Assembly (NCBI GenBank): GCA_900543215.1
Contig: UQQR01000013.1
Span: 1 to 44,500, forward strand
DNA: 44,500 nucleotides
Reading direction: 5' to 3'
Source of the DNA: an uncultured Oscillospiraceae bacterium
Lineage (GTDB): Bacteria > Bacillota > Clostridia > Oscillospirales > Acutalibacteraceae
The stretch's first letter is position 1; every line of letters begins with the position of its first letter. Of the stretch, positions 1-8,151 are shown piece by piece. The position numbers and the translations under genes were made by a program. A model generated the notes under the pieces. The model was not told the DNA's origin and ran no database searches. It was given only the letters and a program-made list of their open reading frames with translations.

Positions 1-2
1 TT

Positions 3-707
3 ATTTCTGTTTTTACCGCATTTCTGCGTTTACACAAAATTTGGGATAGAGCCAAAAATGCAAAAATTGATATCGACTGTCAAGATTGTATTAAGTGCAA
101 GAAAAAATCGTTTCTTAATTTTAAATACATACTAATTCATATTTTCCTCTATATTCTTCCTTTCATTACATTGTTTCTTATAACAAATTGGATTAGCGCA
201 TTAACAATAATTCTTATTATTTTTGTGTCACACGGCGTTATTGATATTTTATCTTGTTTTTTAAATAAAAAGGCTAAACAAACATTAGTGTTTAGCCTTG
301 ATCAATTTCTGCATACAGTTATATTGTACTCGGTATATAAAACATTTAGATTTAACGTAGTTCTTGAGAAATATATTCTTGAATCCAAAATTGTCTTTAC
401 GGTTTTAATATTAATTGTACCATGCTCGGTTTTTATAAACAAACTATTCGAAGACCTGTATCCGGAAACAATAAATGCGGGCATATTTGACATTGGAGCA
501 ATTATTGGTGTTCTTGAGAGATTTTTAGTGATAATATTTTCGTATTTTCAGAATTTTGCAGCAATTGCCATTATAATAACTGTAAAAACCTGGGCAAGAT
601 CTAATGACTTGAAGGAAAAAGAATTCAGAAATAAATATTTGTTAGGAACATTAGCAAGTTTGGTGCTGGCTCTGTGCAGTTATATATTATTTGAGTTTAC
701 TTTATAA
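3..707 (+). CDS. DUF3307-like integral membrane protein, 5' end outside window
   Basis: The reading frame is open from the left edge of the window, so the gene is cut off and its true start lies upstream. The first in-window start-like codon (TTG at 171) has no ribosome site, and about 56 codons of coherent protein precede it. The visible 234 residues contain a short Cys-rich stretch (CQDCIKCK) followed by five or six hydrophobic segments, consistent with a polytopic membrane protein. The pattern around VSHGVIDILSC and the following Asp/His-containing helices resembles DUF3307 proteins, which are often found on mobile elements and have no assigned function. The DNA is AT-rich compared with the chromosome to the right, and a tRNA-Leu fragment follows 87 bases after the stop, so it probably belongs to an integrated element. 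The family call is from memory and is moderate. Confidence 0.55.
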   Translation: MSVFTAFLRLHKIWDRAKNAKIDIDCQDCIKCKKKSFLNFKYILIHIFLYILPFITLFLITNWISALTIILIIFVSHGVIDILSCFLNKKAKQTLVFSLDQFLHTVILYSVYKTFRFNVVLEKYILESKIVFTVLILIVPCSVFINKLFEDLYPETINAGIFDIGAIIGVLERFLVIIFSYFQNFAAIAIIITVKTWARSNDLKEKEFRNKYLLGTLASLVLALCSYILFEFTL

Positions 708-793
708 AACTATATTTACAAAACATTAGTGTTTAATTGGCAGAAATAAGAATTCAAAATCGGTAAATTAATCTTTCACCGAGGTGGCGTTAC

Positions 794-849
794 CATCAGG
801 TTCATATTTTCGAAAGGAAGTGCAGGTTCAATTCCTGTTACCCGCACCA
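794..849 (+). other. tRNA-Leu 3'-half fragment (likely attachment-site remnant)
   Basis: This stretch reads as the 3' half of a leucine tRNA. It has a loop-like region with CAG at 797-799, a long variable arm, a T-arm pairing GCAGG with CCTGT around TTCAATT, a 3' acceptor strand TACCCGC, then ACCA. The 5' acceptor strand and D-arm are missing, although GGTGGCG just upstream resembles the start of a tRNA-Leu. A second, diverged copy lies at 3735-3790. A 3' half beginning near the anticodon is the usual footprint of integration into a tRNA gene. Confidence 0.6.
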
Positions 850-888
850 CGCTCAAAGCCTTTATTGATGCGGCTTTGAGCGTTTTTT
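850..888 (+). terminator. Rho-independent terminator after the tRNA-Leu fragment
   Basis: An 11-base perfect stem (CGCTCAAAGCC pairing with GGCTTTGAGCG) with an 11-base loop is followed by six T. It starts directly after the tRNA CCA, as expected for a tRNA terminator. It is duplicated almost exactly at 3792-3829. Confidence 0.8.
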
Positions 889-994
889 CTTTGCTTAAAA
901 ATCTAGCCTAAAACACCTGTCACACACCAAAATCGGGCGCACAGCATATAGTTGTACGCCTTCCGAACTTTTATATGTCTAACAGGCGTAGGAT

Positions 995-1096
995 TTACAT
1001 CTCAGTCATATTCTCCCAATTCGGAAAATACCATACCTCGGCATCTCTGCCGATTATATAGCTGCTTTCATCGTAGTAGTCGATATGCATACGGAA
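995..1096 (-). pseudogene. 3'-terminal remnant of a serine recombinase gene
   Basis: Read on the minus strand, the last 33 codons match the end of the recombinase fragment at 3961-4713. Shared features are HIDYYDES, then a short variable stretch, then WYFPNWE near the stop. Nothing recombinase-like remains upstream; the frame gives way within about 20 bases to the stop of the 775-residue gene. The 100-base spacer between this tail and the tRNA fragment is also related to the one at 3830-3960, so the two copies derive from the same type of element end. Confidence 0.65.
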
Positions 1097-1115
1097 TTAA
1101 AAAAATATATTGAAG

Positions 1116-3443
1116 TCAGTTTTTTATTTTGAATTTTTCAAATTCAAAAATAAATTTATTTGTTAATTCAACCGTATTATTATCGAACAACTGATTCCAA
1201 GTATCATTCTCGCTTGTGCGTAGACTTATGGCCGTCTTAATTTTTGAAATATCTTCGTTAGAAACTCCTTCTAAAATCTTGTATAAGAATCGAGAGTAAC
1301 CAACGTTTTTACAGCAAAATGTTCCAACTGTGGTAAACAACGTTAAAATAAAAGTGAGTGTTTTAGATGAAACTTCCATATTCTTTGAGATTTTATATAA
1401 CTCAGTAGCTCTTTCAATTAAGTATATAGTAAGATCATTGTTTCCTTGATTGATACTATTGATTATAAACCAACCTAAAGAATTTGAAACCCTCCTCAAT
1501 CCTTCCTCAAAATTATTTTCGATACAATCAGTACCGATATTAAACATAGCTCTATATAACTTTTTTTTCTTTTCAGCACTCGATACTACAAAAGAAAGCT
1601 GTTCTTTTTCGTCTAAAAAAGAATACAGTAAATCAATAGATTTAATAATTACCGTGTGATTATCCTTATTGCCGTTTTGTGCAATGTTTGATATGTTTGT
1701 AATTATATAATCCCCCAAATTGGTTGATATTTTTCTTTTACAATCCATATCCTTGATAATATTTTCAAATAGTTGAAAAGTAATTTCTAAATACTGTTTA
1801 TTTACCAAAGAGCGCGTTCTGAAAATAGAAGCTATGTATATATCTATTAATTCTTCTTGTATGTTTTTTTGTCTTTGTTCTGTTCCCGAAATTACTTCAT
1901 TTAGATTATTTATGAGAGTATAATACATCGGCAAATTATCTTTTATTATACAATTATTCAAAAGATTAAACATTTTATCTTTTATGTTTTTAAATTCTTC
2001 TTTTGAATATTGATTTTCTTCTATAAGTGCTTCAAAATCAGGCAATAGTAAAAATCCTTGGTATTTCTCCTTTATGCTAATTATTTCAATTAAAACATCT
2101 ATTTGTTTATCTAACAATGCTTTACGACTTGAATAATCACCTTTATTTTTATGTATAAGTTCACTTATACAATACATTTTAAATTCCAACAGTACAGGAT
2201 CTTCGGATATTCTAAATGATTTTTCCATAATATGTTCGTAAAACGACAGTGCATGGTCATAACCCTTGTTTAGCAATTCATTAAACAAGAATGAATAACA
2301 TATTTTAACATTGTTAAAAGCACCGTTGTTTTTAGAAATAAGCGACGAAAATTCGCTAAACGATTTAAATAACGCTTTATAAACATCTGTATCCGCTTTA
2401 TCACTATCAATACAAAATATCATTGCACTTAATATTAAATTGCAATAATTGCGTGTTCCAACATCGTCATATAAAAATACTAACGACTTAATCAAATGAT
2501 TTAACTGCTCATTGACATATTTGACCCATTCATCTTTACAATTTTGAATAAGCTTTTTTAGAATACTTCGGTATGTAGTATATAATTCTTCTGTAAATGT
2601 GGAATTGCCTTCTTTTTGTGTTTTAAAGACAAAAACATTATACGTATCTATATATTTTTTAAACCATTCATATTGGTTCTTTTCAATGCAAAAATTAAGA
2701 TTTTTAATTTGCTGTTTTATAACCTTATCAACAGTTATTTCTGAGTTGATTTTGCTACATAATTTCAACTCCGAGATATTAAAGCTGATAATGTTATCAA
2801 AAGAGTTTTCTATATCCTCAGTGTTTGCATTTTCGCCTTCAAACCGCAAACTGTTTTGTAAAAATGTTCTATATACTTCTCCTAAACGTTCGGTTATGTT
2901 TTGAACGATAAAATACTCTTCTTTTACTATACTTTCATCTAAAATATATTGAACATTTTTAAAGGTTTCCTTTTGTATTGTGTTTTTAGAGCTTTTTAAT
3001 TCTTTATTGATTTCTTGAAAAACCTTATCTACATATGTGTTAACCATAAGAGATTTGTTTGTGTTATATATTTTTAACATAATCTCAAATATTGTGCTTA
3101 TACAAACTACTGAATAGTACAGATTAGCAATAATGCCATTATTGATAACTATTACTACACTTCCATATGCTATACAAAAAATAACAACTGCAAAATTACA
3201 TCGCATATTAGGAAGATAACATTCTTTTAAAACTTTAATTGGATAGCGATCTTTGTACAATTGCAAGAATAACAAGTAGCAAGATATCCATAGTCCAGCA
3301 ATAACAGTCACTGTAGAGAAGAGAATAGTAACTAAATCGTTTAAGGATGTATTAATTAACTTCAACCAATAATCCGAAAAAATGGCAACAATACCAATAA
3401 TAGACATCAATATCAATCTAATAATTAATGTCTTGTCTTGCAA
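1116..3443 (-). CDS. 775-residue membrane-anchored helical protein, function unknown
   Basis: I do not recognise a family. The first about 125 residues hold four hydrophobic segments (roughly 7-27, 34-60, 80-100 and 102-125). The remaining 650 residues are Asn/Lys/Glu-rich, apparently all alpha-helical and probably cytoplasmic, with no nucleotide-binding or catalytic motif that I can see. The only start in frame is TTG at 3443, with no clear Shine-Dalgarno. An ATG at 3462 lies in another frame and would join it by a one-base slip in a run of seven A. A good promoter lies at 3512-3540. The gene stands alone between two recombinase remnants and tRNA-Leu fragments and is AT-rich, so it is probably cargo of a mobile element. 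A stand-alone membrane sensor or defence protein is possible but is a guess from location. Confidence 0.75.
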   Translation of the reverse strand: MQDKTLIIRLILMSIIGIVAIFSDYWLKLINTSLNDLVTILFSTVTVIAGLWISCYLLFLQLYKDRYPIKVLKECYLPNMRCNFAVVIFCIAYGSVVIVINNGIIANLYYSVVCISTIFEIMLKIYNTNKSLMVNTYVDKVFQEINKELKSSKNTIQKETFKNVQYILDESIVKEEYFIVQNITERLGEVYRTFLQNSLRFEGENANTEDIENSFDNIISFNISELKLCSKINSEITVDKVIKQQIKNLNFCIEKNQYEWFKKYIDTYNVFVFKTQKEGNSTFTEELYTTYRSILKKLIQNCKDEWVKYVNEQLNHLIKSLVFLYDDVGTRNYCNLILSAMIFCIDSDKADTDVYKALFKSFSEFSSLISKNNGAFNNVKICYSFLFNELLNKGYDHALSFYEHIMEKSFRISEDPVLLEFKMYCISELIHKNKGDYSSRKALLDKQIDVLIEIISIKEKYQGFLLLPDFEALIEENQYSKEEFKNIKDKMFNLLNNCIIKDNLPMYYTLINNLNEVISGTEQRQKNIQEELIDIYIASIFRTRSLVNKQYLEITFQLFENIIKDMDCKRKISTNLGDYIITNISNIAQNGNKDNHTVIIKSIDLLYSFLDEKEQLSFVVSSAEKKKKLYRAMFNIGTDCIENNFEEGLRRVSNSLGWFIINSINQGNNDLTIYLIERATELYKISKNMEVSSKTLTFILTLFTTVGTFCCKNVGYSRFLYKILEGVSNEDISKIKTAISLRTSENDTWNQLFDNNTVELTNKFIFEFEKFKIKN

Positions 3444-3511
3444 ATGTTTTTTTATCTTTCATATTTTAACATCTTTTCTTTGATATAGTAATTCAATTAA
3501 TAACTACTATA

Positions 3512-3540
3512 ATTATACAATATTCCTTTTATTTTTTCAA
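3512..3540 (-). promoter_or_regulatory. Sigma-A-type promoter for the 775-residue protein
   Basis: On the minus strand there is a -35 TTGAAA (3535-3540), a 17-base spacer and a -10 TATAAT (3512-3517). Transcription would begin near 3505, about 60 bases before the TTG start. Confidence 0.65.
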
Positions 3541-3734
3541 TATTTGACCTTTTGTTATTTTTAAGTATGCTTGAATAGTGAAATTAAATGTCTACCAAAT
3601 TTTTATAAAACAATAAAAACAGTATTTACCCAATTCCTGAAAATCATTATTTTTACTGCAAAAGCCTTTATTCATTTGATTTTCAAACAACTTTAATGAT
3701 ATTGGAAGCACTATGTAAAACCATCTATTAAATG

Positions 3735-3790
3735 ATTCGGATTCTAGTGAGAGTCCCTTCATACAGGTTCAAGTCCTCTTACCCGCACCA
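3735..3790 (+). other. Second tRNA-Leu 3'-half fragment
   Basis: It is similar to 794-849: a remnant of an anticodon arm (TCGGAT then TCTAG), a long variable arm, a T-arm-like CAGGTTCAAGTCC, the same TACCCGC acceptor strand and ACCA. The T-stem has one mismatch and the anticodon triplet is changed, so it is more decayed. There is no 5' half. The AT-rich stretch between the gene start at 3443 and this fragment holds only the promoter already noted. Confidence 0.55.
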
Positions 3791-3791
3791 C

Positions 3792-3829
3792 CGCTCAAAG
3801 CCTTTGTTTATGCGGCTTTGAGCGTTTTT
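3792..3829 (+). terminator. Rho-independent terminator after second tRNA-Leu fragment
   Basis: It has the same 11-base stem as the terminator at 850 (CGCTCAAAGCC with GGCTTTGAGCG) and five T after it. The loops differ slightly, so the two copies have diverged. Confidence 0.75.
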
Positions 3830-3960
3830 CTTTGCCCAAAATTTTAACTGAAATTACTTGGCACAAACCAAAAAGCGTGCGCACAACATAAAGCTGCACG
3901 CCTGCCGAGTCTGTAATATTTACAGCACAGAAGAATATTGATATATGATATGGCGGAGGT

Positions 3961-4713
3961 TTAACCCTCCGCCATACTTTCCCAATTCGGGAAATACCAT
4001 ATTTCGGCGTGCCTGTCGGTTATATCTCCGCTTTCATCGTAATAATCGATATGCGTGCGGAATTCTCCGTTAAGCGTTATTAGAATATCAAGCTTTCCGT
4101 TCTTTTCGTATATAACAATCTCATCCACCAACATTCTGAGATGCGTATCGCTTATCGCACCGTCGGCTATAATACCTTCAAGCAGTTCAACGCTTTTCTT
4201 CATTTGCTTTTTGCGTTCCTTTACGGTATTTTCAATATCCTTCATTTCCCGAATTCTGTTTTCAATTGTTTTAATATCCGTTTCGCAGGAAACAAGCATT
4301 TGAGTATAAACTTCGGCGTGTTCTCTGTCCCGTATTCTTTCAAGCAGTATTTGCTGTTGGTCGTTTTTTCGCTGCGCGAGCTTTTCTTTAAGCGCTGTTA
4401 TCTGCTTTTCGGCGGACGGTCGGTCAGCAAGCCACTTTTTCAGTTCTTTGTCAACCCTTTTAAAGTTTTCATGGGCCATTATTTTAAGCTCCTCAAGCTC
4501 TTTAAGTATCAGCCTGTCAAGGACTTCCTCACCGATCTTATGCGGTGAACAGTTTTCCTTTCCATAACGGTGGTAGCCATTGCAAACATATTCCATTCTC
4601 GGCGGATTATTACGCCAATATTTTGTTTTACAACTGAATGAGGAACCGCAATCGCCGCATTTTATAAGTCCTGTGTATCGGTGATGCGTATTTCCGCTTG
4701 AAGCCCTTACATC
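3961..4713 (-). pseudogene. C-terminal fragment of a large serine recombinase
   Basis: On the minus strand the frame reads a zinc-ribbon (IKCGDCGSSFSC, then YVCNGYHRYGKENC), then a long charged coiled-coil helix region, then an end rich in acidic and aromatic residues. This is the layout of the recombinase zinc-ribbon and C-terminal domain of large serine integrases. An ATG at 4594 falls inside the zinc ribbon, so it is not a real start; coding similarity continues to about 4713. The N-terminal catalytic domain with its nucleophilic serine is absent, because a small mobile-element gene abuts directly upstream. The fragment cannot catalyse recombination. Its end, spacer and terminator repeat those at 850-1096. 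Confidence 0.8.
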
Positions 4714-4952
4714 AGCCGAGTCGCCAACCGAAATCCGGTTGTAAACGCCTGCACTTCATGCTTATCAGAAATCTCTGCTTCCGCATTTTCAAACTGCTCA
4801 AGCAGACCTTTTTGGTGTTCTGTGAGAACAGCTCTGAGATTTTTTTCGTGCCGTATGGCATTTTCGGTTAATTCACTGTTATTGCCGCCGTTCCATAAAG
4901 CGTGTTCATGCGGATGTATGCTGCCATAATAAGGTTTTTCAAGTATATTCAC
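4707..4952 (-). CDS. DUF6809-like small mobile-element protein
   Basis: 81 residues, starting at GTG 4952 with GAAAGAGGTG just upstream; the longer frame to 5000 has no ribosome site. The start (NILEKPYYGSIHPHE) and the end (TTGFRLATRLM) match small helical proteins of the DUF6809 type, which commonly sit beside serine recombinases on conjugative or integrative elements. Their function is not known. The protein stops right after GFRLATRLM, where homologues usually run a few residues more, and the recombinase fragment begins at the same place in another frame, so the junction may have clipped its end. From 4953 to 5307 I see no gene. Confidence 0.6.
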   Translation of the reverse strand: MNILEKPYYGSIHPHEHALWNGGNNSELTENAIRHEKNLRAVLTEHQKGLLEQFENAEAEISDKHEVQAFTTGFRLATRLM

Positions 4953-5307
4953 GATTTTCACCTCTTTCCAAGCCAAACACCATACCACAATCGGTGTCAT
5001 AAGGCCAGCACTTTTTTGGAAGAGTTTTAAATACCGAATTTCTCCTATATTTATCAGGACATTTATAAAAATCCTGTAAACCTAATTAGTTAAAATTGCA
5101 AAATAAGATAGAGTTCTTATTTTTATAAATCTCCGTTTTTTAGTGTGTAAAAAGCCGTGTGCTGCTGCACATAGGGCTTGGCAAAAATATTGTGCGGCAG
5201 CATACTGTAAAGCCTCAATGCTTAAAAAACCATATTCATTTAATTCAAAAACAATATAAAAAATTTGCATTAAAGTGTTCGATATGCACAATGCAAGAAT
5301 TGCATAA

Positions 5308-5337
5308 TTGACAGTTTGCACTAAAATGTTTTATAAT
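5308..5337 (+). promoter_or_regulatory. Sigma-A-type promoter of the catabolic/ABC operon
   Basis: A perfect TTGACA (5308-5313) and a perfect TATAAT (5332-5337) are 18 bases apart. The predicted start near 5344 gives a leader of about 100 bases before the ATPase gene, containing the hairpin at 5367-5413. Confidence 0.75.
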
Positions 5338-5366
5338 ATTGTCAAATCAAAAAAGCAAATTTGAAA

Positions 5367-5413
5367 CAGACAATGGCGCCTGATAATAAAAAGGTGCGGT
5401 TGTCTGCTTTTTT
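5367..5413 (+). terminator. Leader hairpin with T-run, possible attenuator
   Basis: A 14-base imperfect stem (CAGACAATGGCGCC with GGTGCGGTTGTCTG, one mismatch and two G-T pairs) has a 12-base A-rich loop and is followed by six T. It lies between the promoter at 5308 and the first gene at 5442, so it should stop transcription unless something relieves it. I see no known riboswitch consensus and no alternative pairing that I can be sure of. Confidence 0.55.
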
Positions 5414-5441
5414 ATATTATAAAAGAAACGGAGCGATAAAA

Positions 5442-6206
5442 ATGAACGAAAATTCAACTGAAATAATGCTTGAAAACATCGGTATGGAATACGATAACGG
5501 CGTTACGGCGCTTACAGATGTAAGCATTGATATTAAAAAGGGAGAGTTTATATCGCTCTTGGGTCCGTCAGGCTGTGGCAAAACTACACTTTTAAGAATA
5601 ATTGCCGATCTGCTGAAGCCCACAAGCGGCGAGGTTACCGTAGGCGGTGAAACACCTGAGGCTGCACGCCTTAAAAGGAAATACGGAATTGTTTTTCAAA
5701 GCCCCGTGCTTTATGACTGGCGAACCGTTAAGAAAAATGTAATTTTGCCGATGGAGATATTAAAGGTTCCAAAAGCCGACAGAGAGGAACGGGCAATGCA
5801 AATGCTGGAGCTCGTCGGGCTTAAGGATTTTGCGGACCGTTATCCGAAGCAGTTATCGGGCGGTATGCAACAGCGAGTGGGAATTGCAAGAGCACTTGCA
5901 ATTCAGCCGGAAATACTTTTAATGGACGAGCCTTTTTCGGCGCTTGACGAATTTACCCGTGAAAAGCTGCATGAGGATCTTCTGAGAATTTGGAGAAAAA
6001 CAAATAAAACAATAGTATTTGTAACACACAATATAGCCGAATCTGTATTTCTTTCGGACAGAGTTTGTGTTTTGTCGCCGCATCCGGGTAGGCTTTCGGC
6101 GGTAATTGATGTTAATTCGCCGCGACCCAGAACAGCAGAGATAAAAGATACGGCTGAGTTTACCGATTATGTTTCGAAAATCAGAGGAAGCTTTGAGGGA
6201 GTGTAA
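5442..6206 (+). CDS. ABC transporter ATPase, nitrate/taurine/pyrimidine-precursor type
   Basis: 254 residues when started at ATG 5442, which has ACGGAG upstream; the longer frame from 5361 would run through the leader hairpin and is rejected. All ATPase motifs are present: Walker A GPSGCGKTT at 41-49, Q-loop in VFQSP at 85-89, signature LSGGMQQ at 138-144, Walker B ILLMDEP at 158-164 and the switch His in VTHN. It belongs to the TauB/SsuB/NrtD group, which energises uptake of small organic anions or pyrimidine-like compounds with NMT1/THI5-type binding proteins, one of which follows two genes later. The permease begins 3 bases after the stop. It appears intact. Confidence 0.9.
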   Translation: MNENSTEIMLENIGMEYDNGVTALTDVSIDIKKGEFISLLGPSGCGKTTLLRIIADLLKPTSGEVTVGGETPEAARLKRKYGIVFQSPVLYDWRTVKKNVILPMEILKVPKADREERAMQMLELVGLKDFADRYPKQLSGGMQQRVGIARALAIQPEILLMDEPFSALDEFTREKLHEDLLRIWRKTNKTIVFVTHNIAESVFLSDRVCVLSPHPGRLSAVIDVNSPRPRTAEIKDTAEFTDYVSKIRGSFEGV

Positions 6207-6209
6207 AAA

Positions 6210-7019
6210 ATGAAAGCCCTTAAAAAAATCTACAACGCAAAATGGTTTATGCCAATTTTGTGGACGATTATTATTATAGCGGTTTGGGAGCTGTTTGCTA
6301 CGGTTGTGGAATTTACCGAGCGTTCGCCCGAAAACTTTTTACCGCACATCGGCGGAATAATAAACTCGGTAATATCCGCAGAAAAAATTAACGGAACACA
6401 GACTGCGATAGGTATGGTGCTGCAAAATGCGGGAGCAACTCTTTCCCGTGCCGGTATAGGTTTTGCCGTAGGAATGATGCTCGGTTTCATATTGGCACTC
6501 TTGATAAGTCTGTTTGATACGGTTGAAAAGATTGCTTTCCCGTACCTTATGCTTATTCAAATGATACCGGTTTTGGGCTTGGCACCTATCATATTGGCGC
6601 TTACCGTCGATATTGCAAAAAGTCGAATTGTTATCGCCGCGATATTGACCTTTTATCCGGTGGCGGCAAATACGCTTGCAGGATTCAAATCGGTACAAAA
6701 GGAAAAGCATGAGCTTATGTATTCATATGCGGCAGGTGTATGGCAGTTTTATTTTAAAACTATGTTTCCTGCTTGTTTGCCTTACTTTTTTACAGGGCTT
6801 AAAATAGCGGCTCCCATGGCAATTACCGCATCTATACTTGTTGATACCTTACAGGGCGGCGTGGGGCTCGGGTGTCTTTTATCTCAGTCTCTTAAAGGAG
6901 CTATGACAAGATATGTTTTTTGGCAGATCATAGTGCTGAGCGCTGTGATAGGTGTTTTGAGCTTTGTTATTATCGGATTTATAGAAAAGCTTATCTGCCG
7001 TCACATATATTGGAGGTAA
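6210..7019 (+). CDS. ABC transporter permease, TauC/SsuC type
   Basis: 269 residues with a leading transmembrane helix, about six hydrophobic segments in all, and a cytoplasmic coupling loop resembling the EAA motif (AAGVWQFYFKTMFPACLP). Length and layout are normal for the BPD_transp_1 family. It partners the ATPase just upstream and the binding protein just downstream. GAGGGAGTG is the ribosome site and the start is 4 bases after the ATPase stop. It appears intact, unlike most of the downstream genes. Confidence 0.9.
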   Translation: MKALKKIYNAKWFMPILWTIIIIAVWELFATVVEFTERSPENFLPHIGGIINSVISAEKINGTQTAIGMVLQNAGATLSRAGIGFAVGMMLGFILALLISLFDTVEKIAFPYLMLIQMIPVLGLAPIILALTVDIAKSRIVIAAILTFYPVAANTLAGFKSVQKEKHELMYSYAAGVWQFYFKTMFPACLPYFFTGLKIAAPMAITASILVDTLQGGVGLGCLLSQSLKGAMTRYVFWQIIVLSAVIGVLSFVIIGFIEKLICRHIYWR

Positions 7020-7024
7020 TTGAA

Positions 7025-8086
7025 ATGAAAATGAGAAAATTTGCAGCGATTGCTTTGTCGGCCTTACTTACGCTTTCCTTTGCAGGGTGCGGAAGCAAGG
7101 GTAAGGAAGCCTCGTCCGGAGCCGATATGACAGACGAGGAAAGAATAGTTTCCGCAGCGAAGGCGGGAATGGTAGGAAACTGGGGACTCGGCAACGAGTA
7201 TGAAATTCAGGCGTTGCTTGCAAAGTACGGACAGCCTACCGATTATGTAAGTATGGACTTTACCATGGATCAGTTTGATGCCGACGCTATTACTTTGGCA
7301 TCGGCTATGACATATAACGAGCTCGGTCTTGTTAAAAACGATTATGACGGCGGCTACGGCTACGGCGACACTGTCGGCACGATAGATATGAATGATCAGG
7401 GCGTCGCAATGCTTGAGGATATGATTTTCTGTACCAAGGATTTTGCGGCTAAAAATCCCAACACTGTCCGCGCATTTGTTTCGGCTTCGCTTAAAGGGTG
7501 GAAATACGCATGTGAACACCCTGACGAGGCAGCGGAAATAGTTTACAAGGCAGGTTCTTCGATCTCTTCGGCTCATCAGGCTTATATGGCAAAAGAGGTT
7601 GTAAAGCTTGTTCAGACAGATACTAAGGGAAATACCATTACAGATTACGGACATATGGACGATGAAGCATTACAGCAAACTCTTGATCTTGCGAAGAAAT
7701 ACATAAAGCTTGACGATAGTACGGCTTCCGCAAAGCTTTCGAGCCTTACGCTTGATGACATAAGAAACGCCTCGTTCCTTACAGGCGACCTCGGAGCCCC
7801 CGAAAAAAAGGATGTTTCAATTCAGCTTAAGTGGCTGCCGCAGGCGCAGTTTATGGGCTATTATGTTGCAAAGGATAAAGGCTATTACGACGAAGCGGGA
7901 CTTAATGTTAGCATTACCCCCGGAGGCGGAGATATCGGCGAAACAACTGCGGTTGCCGGCGGCACTGTCGATTTCGGTGTAACATGGGTTTCAAACCTTA
8001 TCACAGCAAATGCCGGCGGAATGGATCTTGTTGATGTGGCACAAATATATCAGCGTTCCGGTCTTGTATTGGTTTACAAAAAGTAA
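7025..8086 (+). CDS. NMT1/THI5-like substrate-binding lipoprotein with swapped halves
   Basis: 353 residues; ATG 7025 with GGAGG upstream. Residues 1-22 are a lipoprotein signal with lipobox LSFAGC. In NMT1/THI5-like binding proteins the mature chain begins with the segment seen here at the C-terminus (VSIQLKWLPQAQFMGYYV, residues 264-281, through QRSGLVLVYKK at 343-353) and continues with the segment seen here first (GNWGLGNEYEIQALL at 51-65, SAMTYNELGLV at 93-103, GVAMLED at 126-132, LDDIRNASF at 243-251). The halves are in reverse order. A linker (GAPEKKD) like that after a lipobox precedes the second part. This looks like a circular permutation, or the leftover of two tandem copies after deletion. 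Ligand inferred from context: a pyrimidine- or hydantoin-like compound. Confidence 0.8.
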   Translation: MKMRKFAAIALSALLTLSFAGCGSKGKEASSGADMTDEERIVSAAKAGMVGNWGLGNEYEIQALLAKYGQPTDYVSMDFTMDQFDADAITLASAMTYNELGLVKNDYDGGYGYGDTVGTIDMNDQGVAMLEDMIFCTKDFAAKNPNTVRAFVSASLKGWKYACEHPDEAAEIVYKAGSSISSAHQAYMAKEVVKLVQTDTKGNTITDYGHMDDEALQQTLDLAKKYIKLDDSTASAKLSSLTLDDIRNASFLTGDLGAPEKKDVSIQLKWLPQAQFMGYYVAKDKGYYDEAGLNVSITPGGGDIGETTAVAGGTVDFGVTWVSNLITANAGGMDLVDVAQIYQRSGLVLVYKK

Positions 8087-8091
8087 GGTAT

Positions 8092-8125
8092 TTGGGTTAA
8101 CACGGTGAAAACCGTGCTAACCCAA
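8092..8125 (+). promoter_or_regulatory. Strong intercistronic hairpin without T-run
   Basis: TTGGGTTA and CACGG pair with CCGTG and TAACCCAA around a six-base A-rich loop, with one mismatched position in a stem of about 14 bases. No T-run follows, so it is more likely an mRNA-stabilising or processing element between the binding-protein and hydantoinase genes than a terminator. Confidence 0.6.
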
Positions 8126-8151
8126 GTAGTTCAACGAAAGGATATGTTTTT

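Noticed and set aside
794..849. A complete tRNA-Leu gene
   Set aside because: The matching 5' acceptor strand and D-arm are missing upstream, so it cannot fold as a full tRNA.
5082..5321. 79-codon open frame on the minus strand
   Set aside because: It has no ribosome site, covers the divergent promoter of the ABC operon, and its protein resembles no family that I know.
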